Of a stretch of DNA of 64,000 bases, positions 25,604 to 34,618 are shown piece by piece. Made by a program: the position numbers and the translations under genes. The notes under the pieces were generated by a model, which saw nothing but the letters and a program-made list of their open reading frames with translations, did not search any database and was not told the DNA's origin. This stretch comes from Paenibacillus humicus NBRC 102415. GTDB lineage: Bacteria > Bacillota > Bacilli > Paenibacillales > Paenibacillaceae. The stretch's first letter is position 1. Each line of letters begins with the position of its first letter. The DNA lies in assembly GCF_004000905.1 (NCBI RefSeq), contig NZ_BIMD01000025.1:1-64000 (forward strand). The letters are read 5' to 3'.

Positions 25604-27676
25604 TTGAGTCCAAAACATCCCCCCGTCAGCAGCAGGCTGCCCGTGCTCATGCATGGAGCCGACTACAATCCCGATCAGTGGCTGCATGATCCGGCCGTGC
25701 TGGAGGAGGACATCCGGCTGATGAAGCTGGCCGGCTGCAATGTCATGTCGGTCGGCATCTTTGCCTGGGCTGCACTGGAGCCGGAGGAAGGGCGGTTCGA
25801 GTTCGGCTGGCTGGACGACCTGCTCGACCGCTTCGCGGCGAACGGAATCTATGCCTGGCTGGCGACGCCGAGCGGCGCCCGCCCCGCCTGGATGTCGCAG
25901 AAGTACCCCGAGGTGCTGCGAACCGGGGCGAACCGGGTGCGCAATCTGCACGGCATGCGGCATAACCATTGCTACAGCTCCCCGGTCTACCGGGAGAAGG
26001 TAACGATCATGAACGGCAAGCTGGCGGAGAGATACGGCCATCATCCGGCTGTCGTCGGCTGGCATATTTCCAATGAGTATGGCGGCGAATGCCACTGCGA
26101 GTATTGCCAGGACGCATTCCGTGAATGGGTGAAGGAGAAGTACGGCACGCTCGACAAGCTCAATGCAGCCTGGTGGGCGACCTTCTGGAGCCATACGTAC
26201 ACGGGCTGGGAGCAGGTAGAGTCGCCGGCTCCGCATGGCGAGAACATGGTGCACGGCCATAATTTGGACTGGCGGAGGTTCGTGACGGACCGGACGACGG
26301 ATTTTTGCAAGCACGAAATGGCGCCTCTGCGCTCCGTCAATCCAGAGCTTCCATGCACGACCAATATGATGGACCTGTTCTACGATCTGGATTACCGCAA
26401 GCTGGCCGAAGCCATCGACGTCATCTCTTGGGATGCCTATCCGATGTGGCATAAGGATGCCTCGGACACGCATATGGCGGCCTGGTTCTCCTTCAACCAC
26501 GATCTGTTCCGCTCGCTCAAAAAGAAGCCGTTCCTGCTCATGGAGAGCACGCCGAGCCTGACGAACTGGCAGCCGGTGAGCAAGCTGAAGCGTCCCGGCA
26601 TGCATCGGCTCAGCTCGCTGCAGGCGGTCGCGCACGGCGCTGATTCGGTGCAATATTTCCAGTGGCGCAAAAGCCGGGGCTCCAGCGAGAAGTTCCACGG
26701 CGCGGTCGTGGACCACGTCGGGCATGAGCATACACGCGTGTTCCGGGACGTGGCCGGGCTCGGCGCCGAGCTGGCTGGGCTGGCGGATGCAGTTGGGACG
26801 AATGTGCCCGCGGAGGCGGCCATCCTGTTCGACTGGGACAACCGCTGGGCGGTGAACGATGCCCAAGGTCCGCGCAACGGCGGCCTGCGTTACGAGGATA
26901 CGGTCGTGCAGCATTATCGCGCCCTGTGGGAGCTCGGCGTTCCGGCCGATGTGGTCGGTTCGGAGGACGATCTGAGCGGCTACAGGCTGCTGGTCGTGCC
27001 GATGGCCTACCTGCTGCGTGAAGAAGCGGGAAGGAAGATCGAAGCGTTCGTGCGCGGAGGCGGCACGGCGGCGATCACCTACTGGAGCGGAGTCGTGGAC
27101 GAGCATGATCTGTGCTATCTGAGCGGATTCCCGGGTCCGCTGCGCGAGGTGGCGGGCATCTGGGCGGAAGAGATCGAAGGGCTCCACGACGGAGACCGCA
27201 ACGCTATCGTCATGCGGGACGGCAACGCGCTCGGGCTTGGCGGCTCGCATGAAGTGCATGAGCTGTGCGAGCTGATCCATGCCGAAGGAGCCGAGGTGCT
27301 GGCGGTGTACGGCGACGATTTCTATGCCGGCAGGCCGGCTCTGACCGTGAACGCCTTCGGCGCCGGCAAAGCTTATTATTTGGCCGCGAGAGTGAAGGAC
27401 GATGGGTTCTACCGCGCATACTACGAGCGGCTTGTCGAGGAGAGCGGAGCCAGGCGCGCCGTGAAGGCGGAGCTGCCTCCGGGAGTGACGGCCCAGCTGC
27501 GCTGCGGCGGCGGCAAGGCGTTTTTGTTCCTGCTTAATTTCTCCGCCAAGGAAGCGGTCGTGCGGCTGGAGGAATCCGAGGCCGGATGGTCGGACTCCTC
27601 GACGGGGGATGCGGCGGTGGGAGAGATCTTCCTGCCGGTCAACGGCGCGAGCATCTTGGTGAGGGAGATCGGCTAG
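25604..27676 (+). CDS. ganA: Beta-galactosidase, GH42
   Basis: 690 residues with no signal peptide, so intracellular. Acid/base E158 is in WHISNEYGG and nucleophile E314 in LLMESTPS. Cysteines 123, 163, 165 and 168 form the zinc cluster known in GH42 enzymes. The barrel is followed by the trimerisation (about 400-590) and C-terminal beta domains, a full-length architecture. It releases galactose from imported galacto-oligosaccharides. TTG is taken as the start because AGGAG lies eight bases before it. The 200-nt gap upstream has a partial terminator and a weak resemblance to the 90-bp repeat. Confidence 0.95.
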   Translation: MSPKHPPVSSRLPVLMHGADYNPDQWLHDPAVLEEDIRLMKLAGCNVMSVGIFAWAALEPEEGRFEFGWLDDLLDRFAANGIYAWLATPSGARPAWMSQKYPEVLRTGANRVRNLHGMRHNHCYSSPVYREKVTIMNGKLAERYGHHPAVVGWHISNEYGGECHCEYCQDAFREWVKEKYGTLDKLNAAWWATFWSHTYTGWEQVESPAPHGENMVHGHNLDWRRFVTDRTTDFCKHEMAPLRSVNPELPCTTNMMDLFYDLDYRKLAEAIDVISWDAYPMWHKDASDTHMAAWFSFNHDLFRSLKKKPFLLMESTPSLTNWQPVSKLKRPGMHRLSSLQAVAHGADSVQYFQWRKSRGSSEKFHGAVVDHVGHEHTRVFRDVAGLGAELAGLADAVGTNVPAEAAILFDWDNRWAVNDAQGPRNGGLRYEDTVVQHYRALWELGVPADVVGSEDDLSGYRLLVVPMAYLLREEAGRKIEAFVRGGGTAAITYWSGVVDEHDLCYLSGFPGPLREVAGIWAEEIEGLHDGDRNAIVMRDGNALGLGGSHEVHELCELIHAEGAEVLAVYGDDFYAGRPALTVNAFGAGKAYYLAARVKDDGFYRAYYERLVEESGARRAVKAELPPGVTAQLRCGGGKAFLFLLNFSAKEAVVRLEESEAGWSDSSTGDAAVGEIFLPVNGASILVREIG

Positions 27677-27704
27677 AAGGTTTGGTAAGGCGAAGAGAGC
27701 GGGA

Positions 27705-27814
27705 CAGATAGCAGGCAGCTAGCAGGCAGAAAGCAGGCAGATAGCAGGCAGATAGCAGGTAGATAGCAGGTAGATAGCAGGTAGATAGCAGGTAGATAGC
27801 AGGTAGATAGCAGG
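27705..27814. repeat. 11-bp minisatellite, ten copies
   Basis: Ten head-to-tail copies of the 11-mer YAGATAGCAGG occupy exactly 110 bp. The first three copies carry substitutions (CTAGC, AAAGC), copies four and five begin with C, and the last five are identical (TAGATAGCAGG). The gradient from diverged to identical copies suggests recent expansion at the right end. It lies between ganA and its terminator. Confidence 0.9.
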
Positions 27815-27821
27815 ACAAAGA

Positions 27822-27859
27822 GCAGAAACGGCGAAAGCTTCGGCCGTTTCTGCTTTTTT
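27822..27859 (+). terminator. Terminator of the galactan operon
   Basis: GCAGAAACGGC (27822-27832) pairs with GCCGTTTCTGC (27843-27853), followed by six T. It is a textbook intrinsic terminator at the end of the permease to ganA transcript. No further gene is seen before 28072. Confidence 0.9.
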
Positions 27860-28071
27860 CATGCCGAGATGTCGGCCAGTCTATTATTTGCAGGGCAATG
27901 TGACTTGGGAATGCGCAGCGGTGAGCTGGGATCAGCCTCTTCGGACATGATCCGGGAAAAGAGGGAACCTGATGCAGCAATCCGTTGCTTCCTTCCTGTT
28001 TTCCCGACAGCAGCACCCGACTTATACTTGAATTCCGTAGGACAAATCTTATCTGCGGAAGAGGTGCGGGG

Positions 28072-28803
28072 ATGAACGGGGTCAAAATAGCTCTGATCGG
28101 CGATTTCAACGAGGAAGTTGTGGCCCACGGGGCGATACCGCAAGCGCTGCGGCTATCTGCCGGAGCCATCGGAGCCGCCGTGGAGCCGGAGTGGGTTTCG
28201 ACGGATTCTTTGCAGGCAGATGACAGTGCGGATGTTCTGGCAACTTATGAAGGCATGTGGATCACTCCAGGCAGTCCTTACCGGAGCATGCAGGGCGCAT
28301 TGAACGCGATCCGGCATGCCCGGGAGCATTCCATTCCGCTAATCGGCAGCTGCGGAGGCTTCCAGCACATGGTAATCGAGTTCGCCCGCAACCGGCTAGG
28401 GATGGCCTCAGCGGATCATGCGGAAGAAAACCCGGATGCGGAGGTGCTGCTGGTCGCTCCACTGACCTGCTCCGTGAGCAATCAGTCTCATCGCTTCAAG
28501 CTGGCGACAGGCTCCAGGGTGGAAGGAATCTATGACAGCGACGAAATTTCCGAGCCTTACGGCATTTGCAATTACGGTCCCAATCCTATCTATATCGATA
28601 GGCTGGAAGCAGCGGGCTTCAAGGTATCCGGAACCGATCTGAACGGCGAAATCCGCATCATGGAATTGAACGGACATCCCTTTTTTATGGGAACCTTGTT
28701 CCAGCCGGAGCGTTCCGCCTTGCAGGGGCTTGTCCATCCGCTCATTACGGAATTCGTCCGCAGCGTTGTTGGATACGATGGCATGGGTGGATTAAAGACA
28801 TAG
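28072..28803 (+). CDS. CTP-synthase-like class I glutamine amidotransferase domain protein
   Basis: 243 residues forming only the amidotransferase part, with no synthase domain. The nucleophile elbow reads LIGSCGGFQH with C94. The third motif, normally a His-Pro-Glu, reads LFQPERS, so Gln211 replaces the catalytic histidine while Glu213 is kept. It may be a non-hydrolysing relative or use another residue. GAGGTG precedes the ATG by five bases. It stands alone between two terminators, so context gives no pathway. Confidence 0.75.
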   Translation: MNGVKIALIGDFNEEVVAHGAIPQALRLSAGAIGAAVEPEWVSTDSLQADDSADVLATYEGMWITPGSPYRSMQGALNAIRHAREHSIPLIGSCGGFQHMVIEFARNRLGMASADHAEENPDAEVLLVAPLTCSVSNQSHRFKLATGSRVEGIYDSDEISEPYGICNYGPNPIYIDRLEAAGFKVSGTDLNGEIRIMELNGHPFFMGTLFQPERSALQGLVHPLITEFVRSVVGYDGMGGLKT

Positions 28804-28864
28804 AAGGATCGGACCGCCATCGCCAGGGCTGAACGATTGTCCGGCAGGATGGAGTAAGACATAG

Positions 28865-28907
28865 AAGCTTCGCCGAACTGCCACGCAGGACGTGCGAAGC
28901 TTTTTTT
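28865..28907 (+). terminator. Terminator after the amidotransferase-like gene
   Basis: AAGCTTCGC near 28865 pairs with GCGAAGCTT (28894-28902), followed by seven T. Confidence 0.85.
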
Positions 28908-28994
28908 GCGTGGCAGGACGGGATGCTTGCCGGCAGCGGACGTCAATATCCTAGAATCTAAAGCGTTTTGGACGTGAATATCCGAATATCCAAG

Positions 28995-29181
28995 GCGTAT
29001 CGGACATACGATCCGTTATTTTCGATCAAATCCTCATATTTGCTGCGTATCGGACATACGATCCGTTATTTTAGGCTGATGCCTCCATTTTGGAGGTGAA
29101 TCTGTGAAATAGCGGAACTCTTGTCCGTTAAATTTTTTTGAATGGGCATTTTCGGGGAAATAACGGAACCAATGTCCGATA
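28995..29181. repeat. Four-copy dispersed palindromic repeat
   Basis: A 25-28 bp element appears at 28995-29022 and 29045-29072 (identical, forward), and at 29107-29132 and 29158-29181 (diverged, opposite orientation). The shared form on one strand is AAATAACGGANCNNNTGTCCG; each copy is itself a partial palindrome (CGGA/TCCG). Copies lie roughly 50 nt apart. The remaining parts of the 28804-29345 gap show no gene. Confidence 0.8.
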
Positions 29182-29345
29182 GGGTGATCGAATGGGAAAG
29201 AAATTCTACACGCAGCGATTTTTCTGCTGAAAGCGTATTTACAGAATCTTCCGAGGGGGCTAGGATTTAACTGTAGGAACAGTGGCTCACATCGTCGGGG
29301 ATTCAAATTATGGCGAGTCTTTGCGCCGCGGAGCGGAGGGCTGGA

Positions 29346-30533
29346 ATGGACAGGTACGCGTATTACAAGGGCATGTTTGAATCGCTTCCGAAGCCGTTCG
29401 CCTTCGTCGATCTGGATTTGCTGGACGCCAATGCGGCGGCCATCGCCCGGGAAGCCGGGGACAAGAAGGTAAGAATCGCCAGCAAGTCGATCCGCTGCGT
29501 CGAGGTGCTGAGGCGGATCCTCCGCTCCAGCCCGGTCTTCCAGGGCATCATGTGCTTCACAGCCGCGGAAGCGGCCTATCTCGCCCGGGAAGGCTTCGAC
29601 GATCTGCTGCTCGGTTATCCGCAGTGGGAGCCGGAGGCGATCGGGGACCTGCTCTTGCTGGCGGCGGAAGGCCGCATAATCACGTTCATGGTCGACTGCC
29701 GGGAGCATGCCGAAAGGATCGCCGAGCTCGCTGCGGAGCGGTGCGTGCAGGCATCGGTCTGCATCGATCTCGATATGTCCGTCAGCTATCCGGGCCTCCA
29801 CTTCGGAGTGAGACGCTCTCCTCTGGCGGGATGGGAAGCGATGAGGCCGCTTGCCGAGAGCATCCTCGCTTCCCGATGGCTGAAGCTGGAAGGCCTCATG
29901 GGCTACGAAGCCCAGATTGCGGGCGTGGGAGACAAGGTTCCCGGAAGCGGGCTGAAGAACGCTCTTGTCCGCCAGCTGAAGAAGCGTTCAATCCGGGAAA
30001 TAGCCCGGCGCAGAGGAGAGGCTGTCGAGGGCCTGCAGAACCTCGGAGCCCGGCTGCGCTTCGTCAACGCCGGAGGCACAGGCAGCATGGCGAGCTCCCG
30101 GGCGGAGGCGGGCGTGACGGAGATTACGGCGGGCTCGGGCTTTTATTCCCCGGGATTGTTCGACAATTACGAGGGCTTCCGCTACCAGCCGTCGGCGGGT
30201 TACGCGGTCGAGGTCGTGCGGCGGCCGGGTGCGGGCATCGTCACCTGCATGGGAGGAGGTTATACGGCTTCCGGTCCCGCGGGGAGGGATAAGCTGGCAA
30301 AGCCGTATTTGCCGGAGGGACTCCGGCTGCTGCCTCTGGAGGCGGCAGGCGAAGTGCAGACTCCGCTGACGGGACCGGCGGCGGAGTCTCTCGCCATCGG
30401 GGATCCGGTCTTTTTCCGGCATGCCAAGGCGGGCGAGCTGTGCGAGCGGTTCAAGGTGCTGCATGCGGTGTCGCAAGGCAAGATTGTCGGACAGTACGCC
30501 ACTTATCGCGGAGCGGGGGAATGTTTCTTATGA
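29346..30533 (+). CDS. D-threonine aldolase-like PLP enzyme (amino acid deaminase/aldolase)
   Basis: 395 residues with the alanine-racemase-type N-terminal barrel: K47 in RIASKSIR is the likely PLP lysine, and FVNAGGTGSM contributes phosphate binding. The C-terminal part (TCMGGGYTASG and later) matches D-threonine aldolase/D-serine dehydratase-like proteins. It probably acts on a D-amino acid or beta-hydroxy amino acid. GGAGGG lies just upstream of the chosen ATG. The stop overlaps the start of the lactone oxidase gene (ATGA), a pairing that I recall from other Gram-positive genomes. Confidence 0.85.
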   Translation: MDRYAYYKGMFESLPKPFAFVDLDLLDANAAAIAREAGDKKVRIASKSIRCVEVLRRILRSSPVFQGIMCFTAAEAAYLAREGFDDLLLGYPQWEPEAIGDLLLLAAEGRIITFMVDCREHAERIAELAAERCVQASVCIDLDMSVSYPGLHFGVRRSPLAGWEAMRPLAESILASRWLKLEGLMGYEAQIAGVGDKVPGSGLKNALVRQLKKRSIREIARRRGEAVEGLQNLGARLRFVNAGGTGSMASSRAEAGVTEITAGSGFYSPGLFDNYEGFRYQPSAGYAVEVVRRPGAGIVTCMGGGYTASGPAGRDKLAKPYLPEGLRLLPLEAAGEVQTPLTGPAAESLAIGDPVFFRHAKAGELCERFKVLHAVSQGKIVGQYATYRGAGECFL

Positions 30534-31873
30534 AGACAGCGTCATCGCATTGGTCCAACTGGTCAGGCAGCGTTCAGGCGTCTCCGCGTACCGTCCTTTA
30601 TCCGGAGTCGGTCGAAGCGGTGGCGGAAGCCGTCCGGATGTGCCGCCGGGAAGGGCGGAAGCTGCGTACGGTCGGCTCCGGCCACTCCTTCACGCCGATC
30701 GCGGCCTCCGACGACATGCTTCTGTCGCTGGACCGCATGCAAGGCCTCGTCTCCATCGATCCGGCTGCCGGCACTGCTGTCGTCTGGGCGGGCACGAAGC
30801 TGAAGAAGCTCGGCAGCCTGCTGCATGAGCATGGCTTCGCCCAGGAGAACCTCGGCGACATCGACGTCCAGTCCATCGCGGGAGCCATCTCCACGGGTAC
30901 GCACGGCACGGGCCGGGAATTCGGCAATCTGTCGACGCAGGTGCTGGAATTGACGGTCGTGACGGGGACGGGCGAGGTGATGGAATGCACGCCGGAATCC
31001 CATCCCCGGCATTTCAAGGCGCTGCAAATATCGGTCGGCGTGCTCGGCGTCATCGTGCAGGTCAAGCTGCGTCTGCAGCCTGCGTACAAAATGGAGTATG
31101 TCAGCCGCAAGCTTCCGCTTGGGGAAGCGCTGAAGCAGCTGCCCGCCTTGAGGGCGGACAACCGGCATTTCGAGTTTTTCTGGTTCCCCTATGCGGATCC
31201 GTGCCAGATCAAGGTGATGAACCCGTCCGACAAGGAAATCACGAGCAGCCCGGTCAAGGATTATATCAGCGACGTGCTGATTGAAAATACGTTTTTCGGC
31301 CTCGTGTCGGAGCTGTGCCGCAAGCGTCCTCGAGTCAGCGCTTCCGTCAGCCGGTTTTCCGCCTCCCAGGTCCCGGTCGGACGCAAGGTCAATTACAGCC
31401 ACCGCCTGTTCTCGACGGAGCGCTCGGTCCGCTTCGTGGAGATGGAATACAATCTGCCTGCGGAAGCGATGGCTTCCGTCATCCGGGAGATGCGGGAGGA
31501 GATGGATCGCAGCCGGTACGACGTTCATTTTCCGGTGGAATGCCGCTACGCCAAAGGCGACGACATCTGGCTGAGCCCGGCCTACGGAAGGGATTCCGCT
31601 TATATCGCCGTCCATATGTACAAAGGCATGCCGCATGAAGCGTATTTCCGGGCGATGGAAGCCATTTTCCTGCGGCATGGCGGCAGGCCTCACTGGGGCA
31701 AGATGCATTTTTTGGACGCGGACGGGCTGCGGGGGCTGTACCCCCGCTGGGACTCGTTCCTCTCGGTCCGCAAAGAGCTGGATCCCGGCGGCATCTTCCT
31801 GAACGGCTATATGGAGCAGCTGTTCGGATCGGGCGGCGGTGCCGGAACGGCCGATCATGCCATTCGGGCATGA
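30530..31873 (+). CDS. D-arabinono-1,4-lactone/L-gulonolactone oxidase-type FAD enzyme
   Basis: 447 residues. The FAD-binding domain carries VGSGHSFTPIAAS and AGAISTGTHGTG; the C-terminal ALO domain carries HWGKMHF and GGIFLNGYMEQL. The family oxidises sugar lactones or polyols with O2. It is translationally coupled to the D-threonine aldolase-like gene, so the two may share a pathway for a hydroxylated amino acid or sugar acid; what that is remains unknown. ATG at 30530 is preferred over one three codons earlier because of spacing to AGCGGGGGA. Confidence 0.88.
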   Translation: MKTASSHWSNWSGSVQASPRTVLYPESVEAVAEAVRMCRREGRKLRTVGSGHSFTPIAASDDMLLSLDRMQGLVSIDPAAGTAVVWAGTKLKKLGSLLHEHGFAQENLGDIDVQSIAGAISTGTHGTGREFGNLSTQVLELTVVTGTGEVMECTPESHPRHFKALQISVGVLGVIVQVKLRLQPAYKMEYVSRKLPLGEALKQLPALRADNRHFEFFWFPYADPCQIKVMNPSDKEITSSPVKDYISDVLIENTFFGLVSELCRKRPRVSASVSRFSASQVPVGRKVNYSHRLFSTERSVRFVEMEYNLPAEAMASVIREMREEMDRSRYDVHFPVECRYAKGDDIWLSPAYGRDSAYIAVHMYKGMPHEAYFRAMEAIFLRHGGRPHWGKMHFLDADGLRGLYPRWDSFLSVRKELDPGGIFLNGYMEQLFGSGGGAGTADHAIRA

Positions 31874-31998
31874 GGCGGCTTGCCCGTATTTTCCGCAGCT
31901 CATCGCGCTGTCTGTCGGGAATGGCCTGATCGCCGTCCCGAGGCGCACACGCAAGCATAAGCTTCCATCCCAAAATTCTCAAAAGGCGGTTGATTGCA

Positions 31999-32796
31999 GT
32001 GGCCAATGAGCTTGGAGAAGCCGTCATCCGTCTGCAGGACGTGCGGATGAATTACGGCAATAAGTTTGTTTTGAAGGGCATCGACCTGGAAGTCTATCCC
32101 GGCCAGATCATCGGATATATCGGCCCCAACGGCGCGGGCAAAAGCACGACGGTCAAGCTCATGCTCGGACTTGAAACCGGGTACGGCGGCAAGATCGAGG
32201 TGCTTGGACATAATTTGTCCGACGGCTCGTCGGCTTACAAAGGACGCATCGGCTATGTGCCCGAAACGGCCGAAATCTACGATACGCTCAGCGCGAGGGA
32301 ATACCTGACCTTCTGCGGCGAGCTGTACGGACTGAAGCCGGAGGACGCCGATTACAAGGGAGCCAAGCTGATGCGCCTGTTCGGGATGGAAGAGGTGTAT
32401 GATTCCCGGATCGATTCGTATTCCAAAGGAATGAGGCAGAAGGTGATGCTCGTCGCCAGCCTGCTCCACAATCCTGACCTGCTGTTCCTGGACGAGCCGC
32501 TCAGCGGACTGGACGCGAACAGCGTCATGATCGTCAAGGAGATCCTCGCTCAGCTTGCCGCCGAAGGCAAGACGATCTTCTATTCCTCGCATATCATGGA
32601 CGTCGTGGAGAAGATCAGCAGCCGCATCGTGCTCCTCCATGACGGGCATATCGCCGCGGACGGAAGCTTCGCCGAGCTCAAGGCGCAGGGAGCGGAAGGC
32701 TCGCTGGAGCAGATCTTCAACGACCTGACGGGCTTCACCGAGCATGCCGAGATCGCCGGGAGGATCGTCCAGGCGGTTCAAGAGGACTACAGCTGA
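31999..32796 (+). CDS. ABC transporter ATPase (EcsA-like)
   Basis: 265 residues. GPNGAGKST, SYSKGMRQK (signature variant) and LLFLDEPLSGLD are intact. The gene overlaps the next, which encodes a large membrane protein, by one base at TGATG, as in the ecsAB pair. Ecs-type transporters influence protein secretion, intramembrane proteolysis or peptide export. GTG at 31999 is chosen for its nine-base spacing from AAAGGCGG; TTG 31990 would have none. Confidence 0.85.
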   Translation: MANELGEAVIRLQDVRMNYGNKFVLKGIDLEVYPGQIIGYIGPNGAGKSTTVKLMLGLETGYGGKIEVLGHNLSDGSSAYKGRIGYVPETAEIYDTLSAREYLTFCGELYGLKPEDADYKGAKLMRLFGMEEVYDSRIDSYSKGMRQKVMLVASLLHNPDLLFLDEPLSGLDANSVMIVKEILAQLAAEGKTIFYSSHIMDVVEKISSRIVLLHDGHIAADGSFAELKAQGAEGSLEQIFNDLTGFTEHAEIAGRIVQAVQEDYS

Positions 32797-34451
32797 TGCA
32801 TGAATTCATAATGAAGCTGCTGGACAGGTTCAGCGGCATGTTCCGCCGTGCAGGCATCGACTACCCGGCGCTTCGCACGATCGTAAGGATCAAGCTGACG
32901 ATGGACGGGCGCAAGCCGAACGGCGTCCTGGAAGCGATAGGGAAATCCAAGAAGCCTTCCGCGGACAAGCCGGAGAAGTCGCCGTTTGCGGTCAACTGGC
33001 TGTACGTCCTCATGAGCCTGGCGATGATTCCCTTTCTTTTTCTGAACGATAGCCTGGCCGGCATGACCTTCGTGTTCACGCTGCTGATGTTTTTCCAGGG
33101 GACGGCGATGATAGCGGATTTCTCATCGGTCATGCTGGATACCCGGGACCGGTCGATCCTGAGGACGAAGCCGGTGGACGGACGCACGTTCGGGATGGCT
33201 AAGACCGTCCATATCATCGTTTATCTCTTCCTGCTCACCGCCTCTCTGGTCGCGCTGCCGCTGATGGCGGTGTTCGTCTTCAAGGGAGCGGCCGCGGGGC
33301 TGGTGTTCCTGCTGGAGATCATGCTGGTGACCGGACTGGACATCTCCCTCACGGCGGCTGTCTATTATGCCGTGCTCCGCCTATGGGATGGGGAGCGGCT
33401 CAAGGATATGATCAACTACATCCAGATCGCGCTCGCGGTCGGGCTGATGGTCGGATACCAGATCATGATCCGCATCTTTGATTTCTCTGCCCTGGGAGCC
33501 GGCTTCGAGCCGGGAGGATGGTGGCTGCTGGCGCCGCCTGTATGGTTCGGCGCTCCTTTCGGGCTGCTTCAGGGAAACGGCGGCATCTCCTACGTCTTTG
33601 CAGCCTGCGCCCTGCTTGTTCCGCTGCTGTCCGTGCTGCTGTATGTCCTCATGCTGCCGCAATTCGAGCAGCAGGTCCAGAAGCTGACGCAAGGAGGAGG
33701 AGCGGGCAAGCGCAGGTCGGCGTTCCGTCCGCTTGAGCTTATCGGCGACCTGCTGATCCGAAACCCCCGGGAGAGAGCGTTCTATCGGTTCGCCTGCGCC
33801 ATGATGGGCAAGGAAAGAGAGTTCAAGCTGAAGGTTTACCCGTCCGTAGGCTTTTCCATGGTCGTCCCGTTCATTTTCATGGCGAGCCAGCTCAAGGCAG
33901 GACTGGACAGCTTGTCCGTCGTCTGGGGATTGATGCTGTACGGAACCGGGCTCGCGATTCCGACGCTCTTGACGCTTCTGTCCTTCTCCTCCCGCCATAA
34001 GGCGGCCTGGATCTACTCGACATCTCCGATGGAGGAGACGGGGGCCGTCCACCGCGGCGCGGTGCTTGCCAGCCTCATCAAGCTGTTCCTTCCCGTATTC
34101 GCCGTTGCAGCGGTTGTCTTTCTGCTGCTGTTCGGCAAGGCTTTTGTTCCCGATCTCATTGCCGTCTTCCTCTCGCTGCTGCTGTTCGCCGTCGTCTGCT
34201 ACCTCATCCTTCCGCGCAAGCTGCCGTTCTCGGAGCCGTTTCCGGCGGGAAGCTCCAGCCAGAACGGCTTGCAGGCATTCCTGCTCTTCGTCATTTTGGC
34301 GGCGTTCGGGGGCATCCACTTCGGGATTCGTGCGGCAGGATGGCCGTATTCGGTATGGATATTCTCCGCGGCGCTGATCGGCCTGAATTACGCGGCCTGG
34401 AAATACGGGTTCCGCGGCCGTTCTACCGGCAAGGCGGCATCCGCGAAATGA
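32796..34451 (+). CDS. EcsB-like ABC transporter membrane protein
   Basis: 551 residues with many hydrophobic stretches (for example WLYVLMSLAMIPFLFL, FLLTASLVALPLMAVFVF, and several after 370), about ten to twelve membrane helices in total. It is the membrane partner of the ATPase encoded directly upstream and overlaps it by one base. No signal peptide. Substrate not deducible. Confidence 0.82.
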   Translation: MHEFIMKLLDRFSGMFRRAGIDYPALRTIVRIKLTMDGRKPNGVLEAIGKSKKPSADKPEKSPFAVNWLYVLMSLAMIPFLFLNDSLAGMTFVFTLLMFFQGTAMIADFSSVMLDTRDRSILRTKPVDGRTFGMAKTVHIIVYLFLLTASLVALPLMAVFVFKGAAAGLVFLLEIMLVTGLDISLTAAVYYAVLRLWDGERLKDMINYIQIALAVGLMVGYQIMIRIFDFSALGAGFEPGGWWLLAPPVWFGAPFGLLQGNGGISYVFAACALLVPLLSVLLYVLMLPQFEQQVQKLTQGGGAGKRRSAFRPLELIGDLLIRNPRERAFYRFACAMMGKEREFKLKVYPSVGFSMVVPFIFMASQLKAGLDSLSVVWGLMLYGTGLAIPTLLTLLSFSSRHKAAWIYSTSPMEETGAVHRGAVLASLIKLFLPVFAVAAVVFLLLFGKAFVPDLIAVFLSLLLFAVVCYLILPRKLPFSEPFPAGSSSQNGLQAFLLFVILAAFGGIHFGIRAAGWPYSVWIFSAALIGLNYAAWKYGFRGRSTGKAASAK

Positions 34452-34618
34452 GCCGCACGGCATCAGCCATTCTCTTCCTTCCCTGCATGACAGGCCGGCC
34501 GGTGCCGGGATTTCACGATGGTTTCCTTTACCAAATCTCTACCTCCCGTTGACGAATAAGGGACACTCAACCGTTACCCTTAAATTGGAAATCAATCATG
34601 CATTGCCGGGAGGAGCGG
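34452..34618. other. Short intergenic region
   Basis: TTGACG at about 34550 may be a -35 for the phosphoesterase gene, but no convincing -10 was found at the right distance. Nothing else was seen. Confidence 0.25.

Noticed and set aside
27705-27814. CRISPR or iteron array in the 11-bp repeats
   Set aside because: No spacers, and no replication gene nearby; it is a simple minisatellite.
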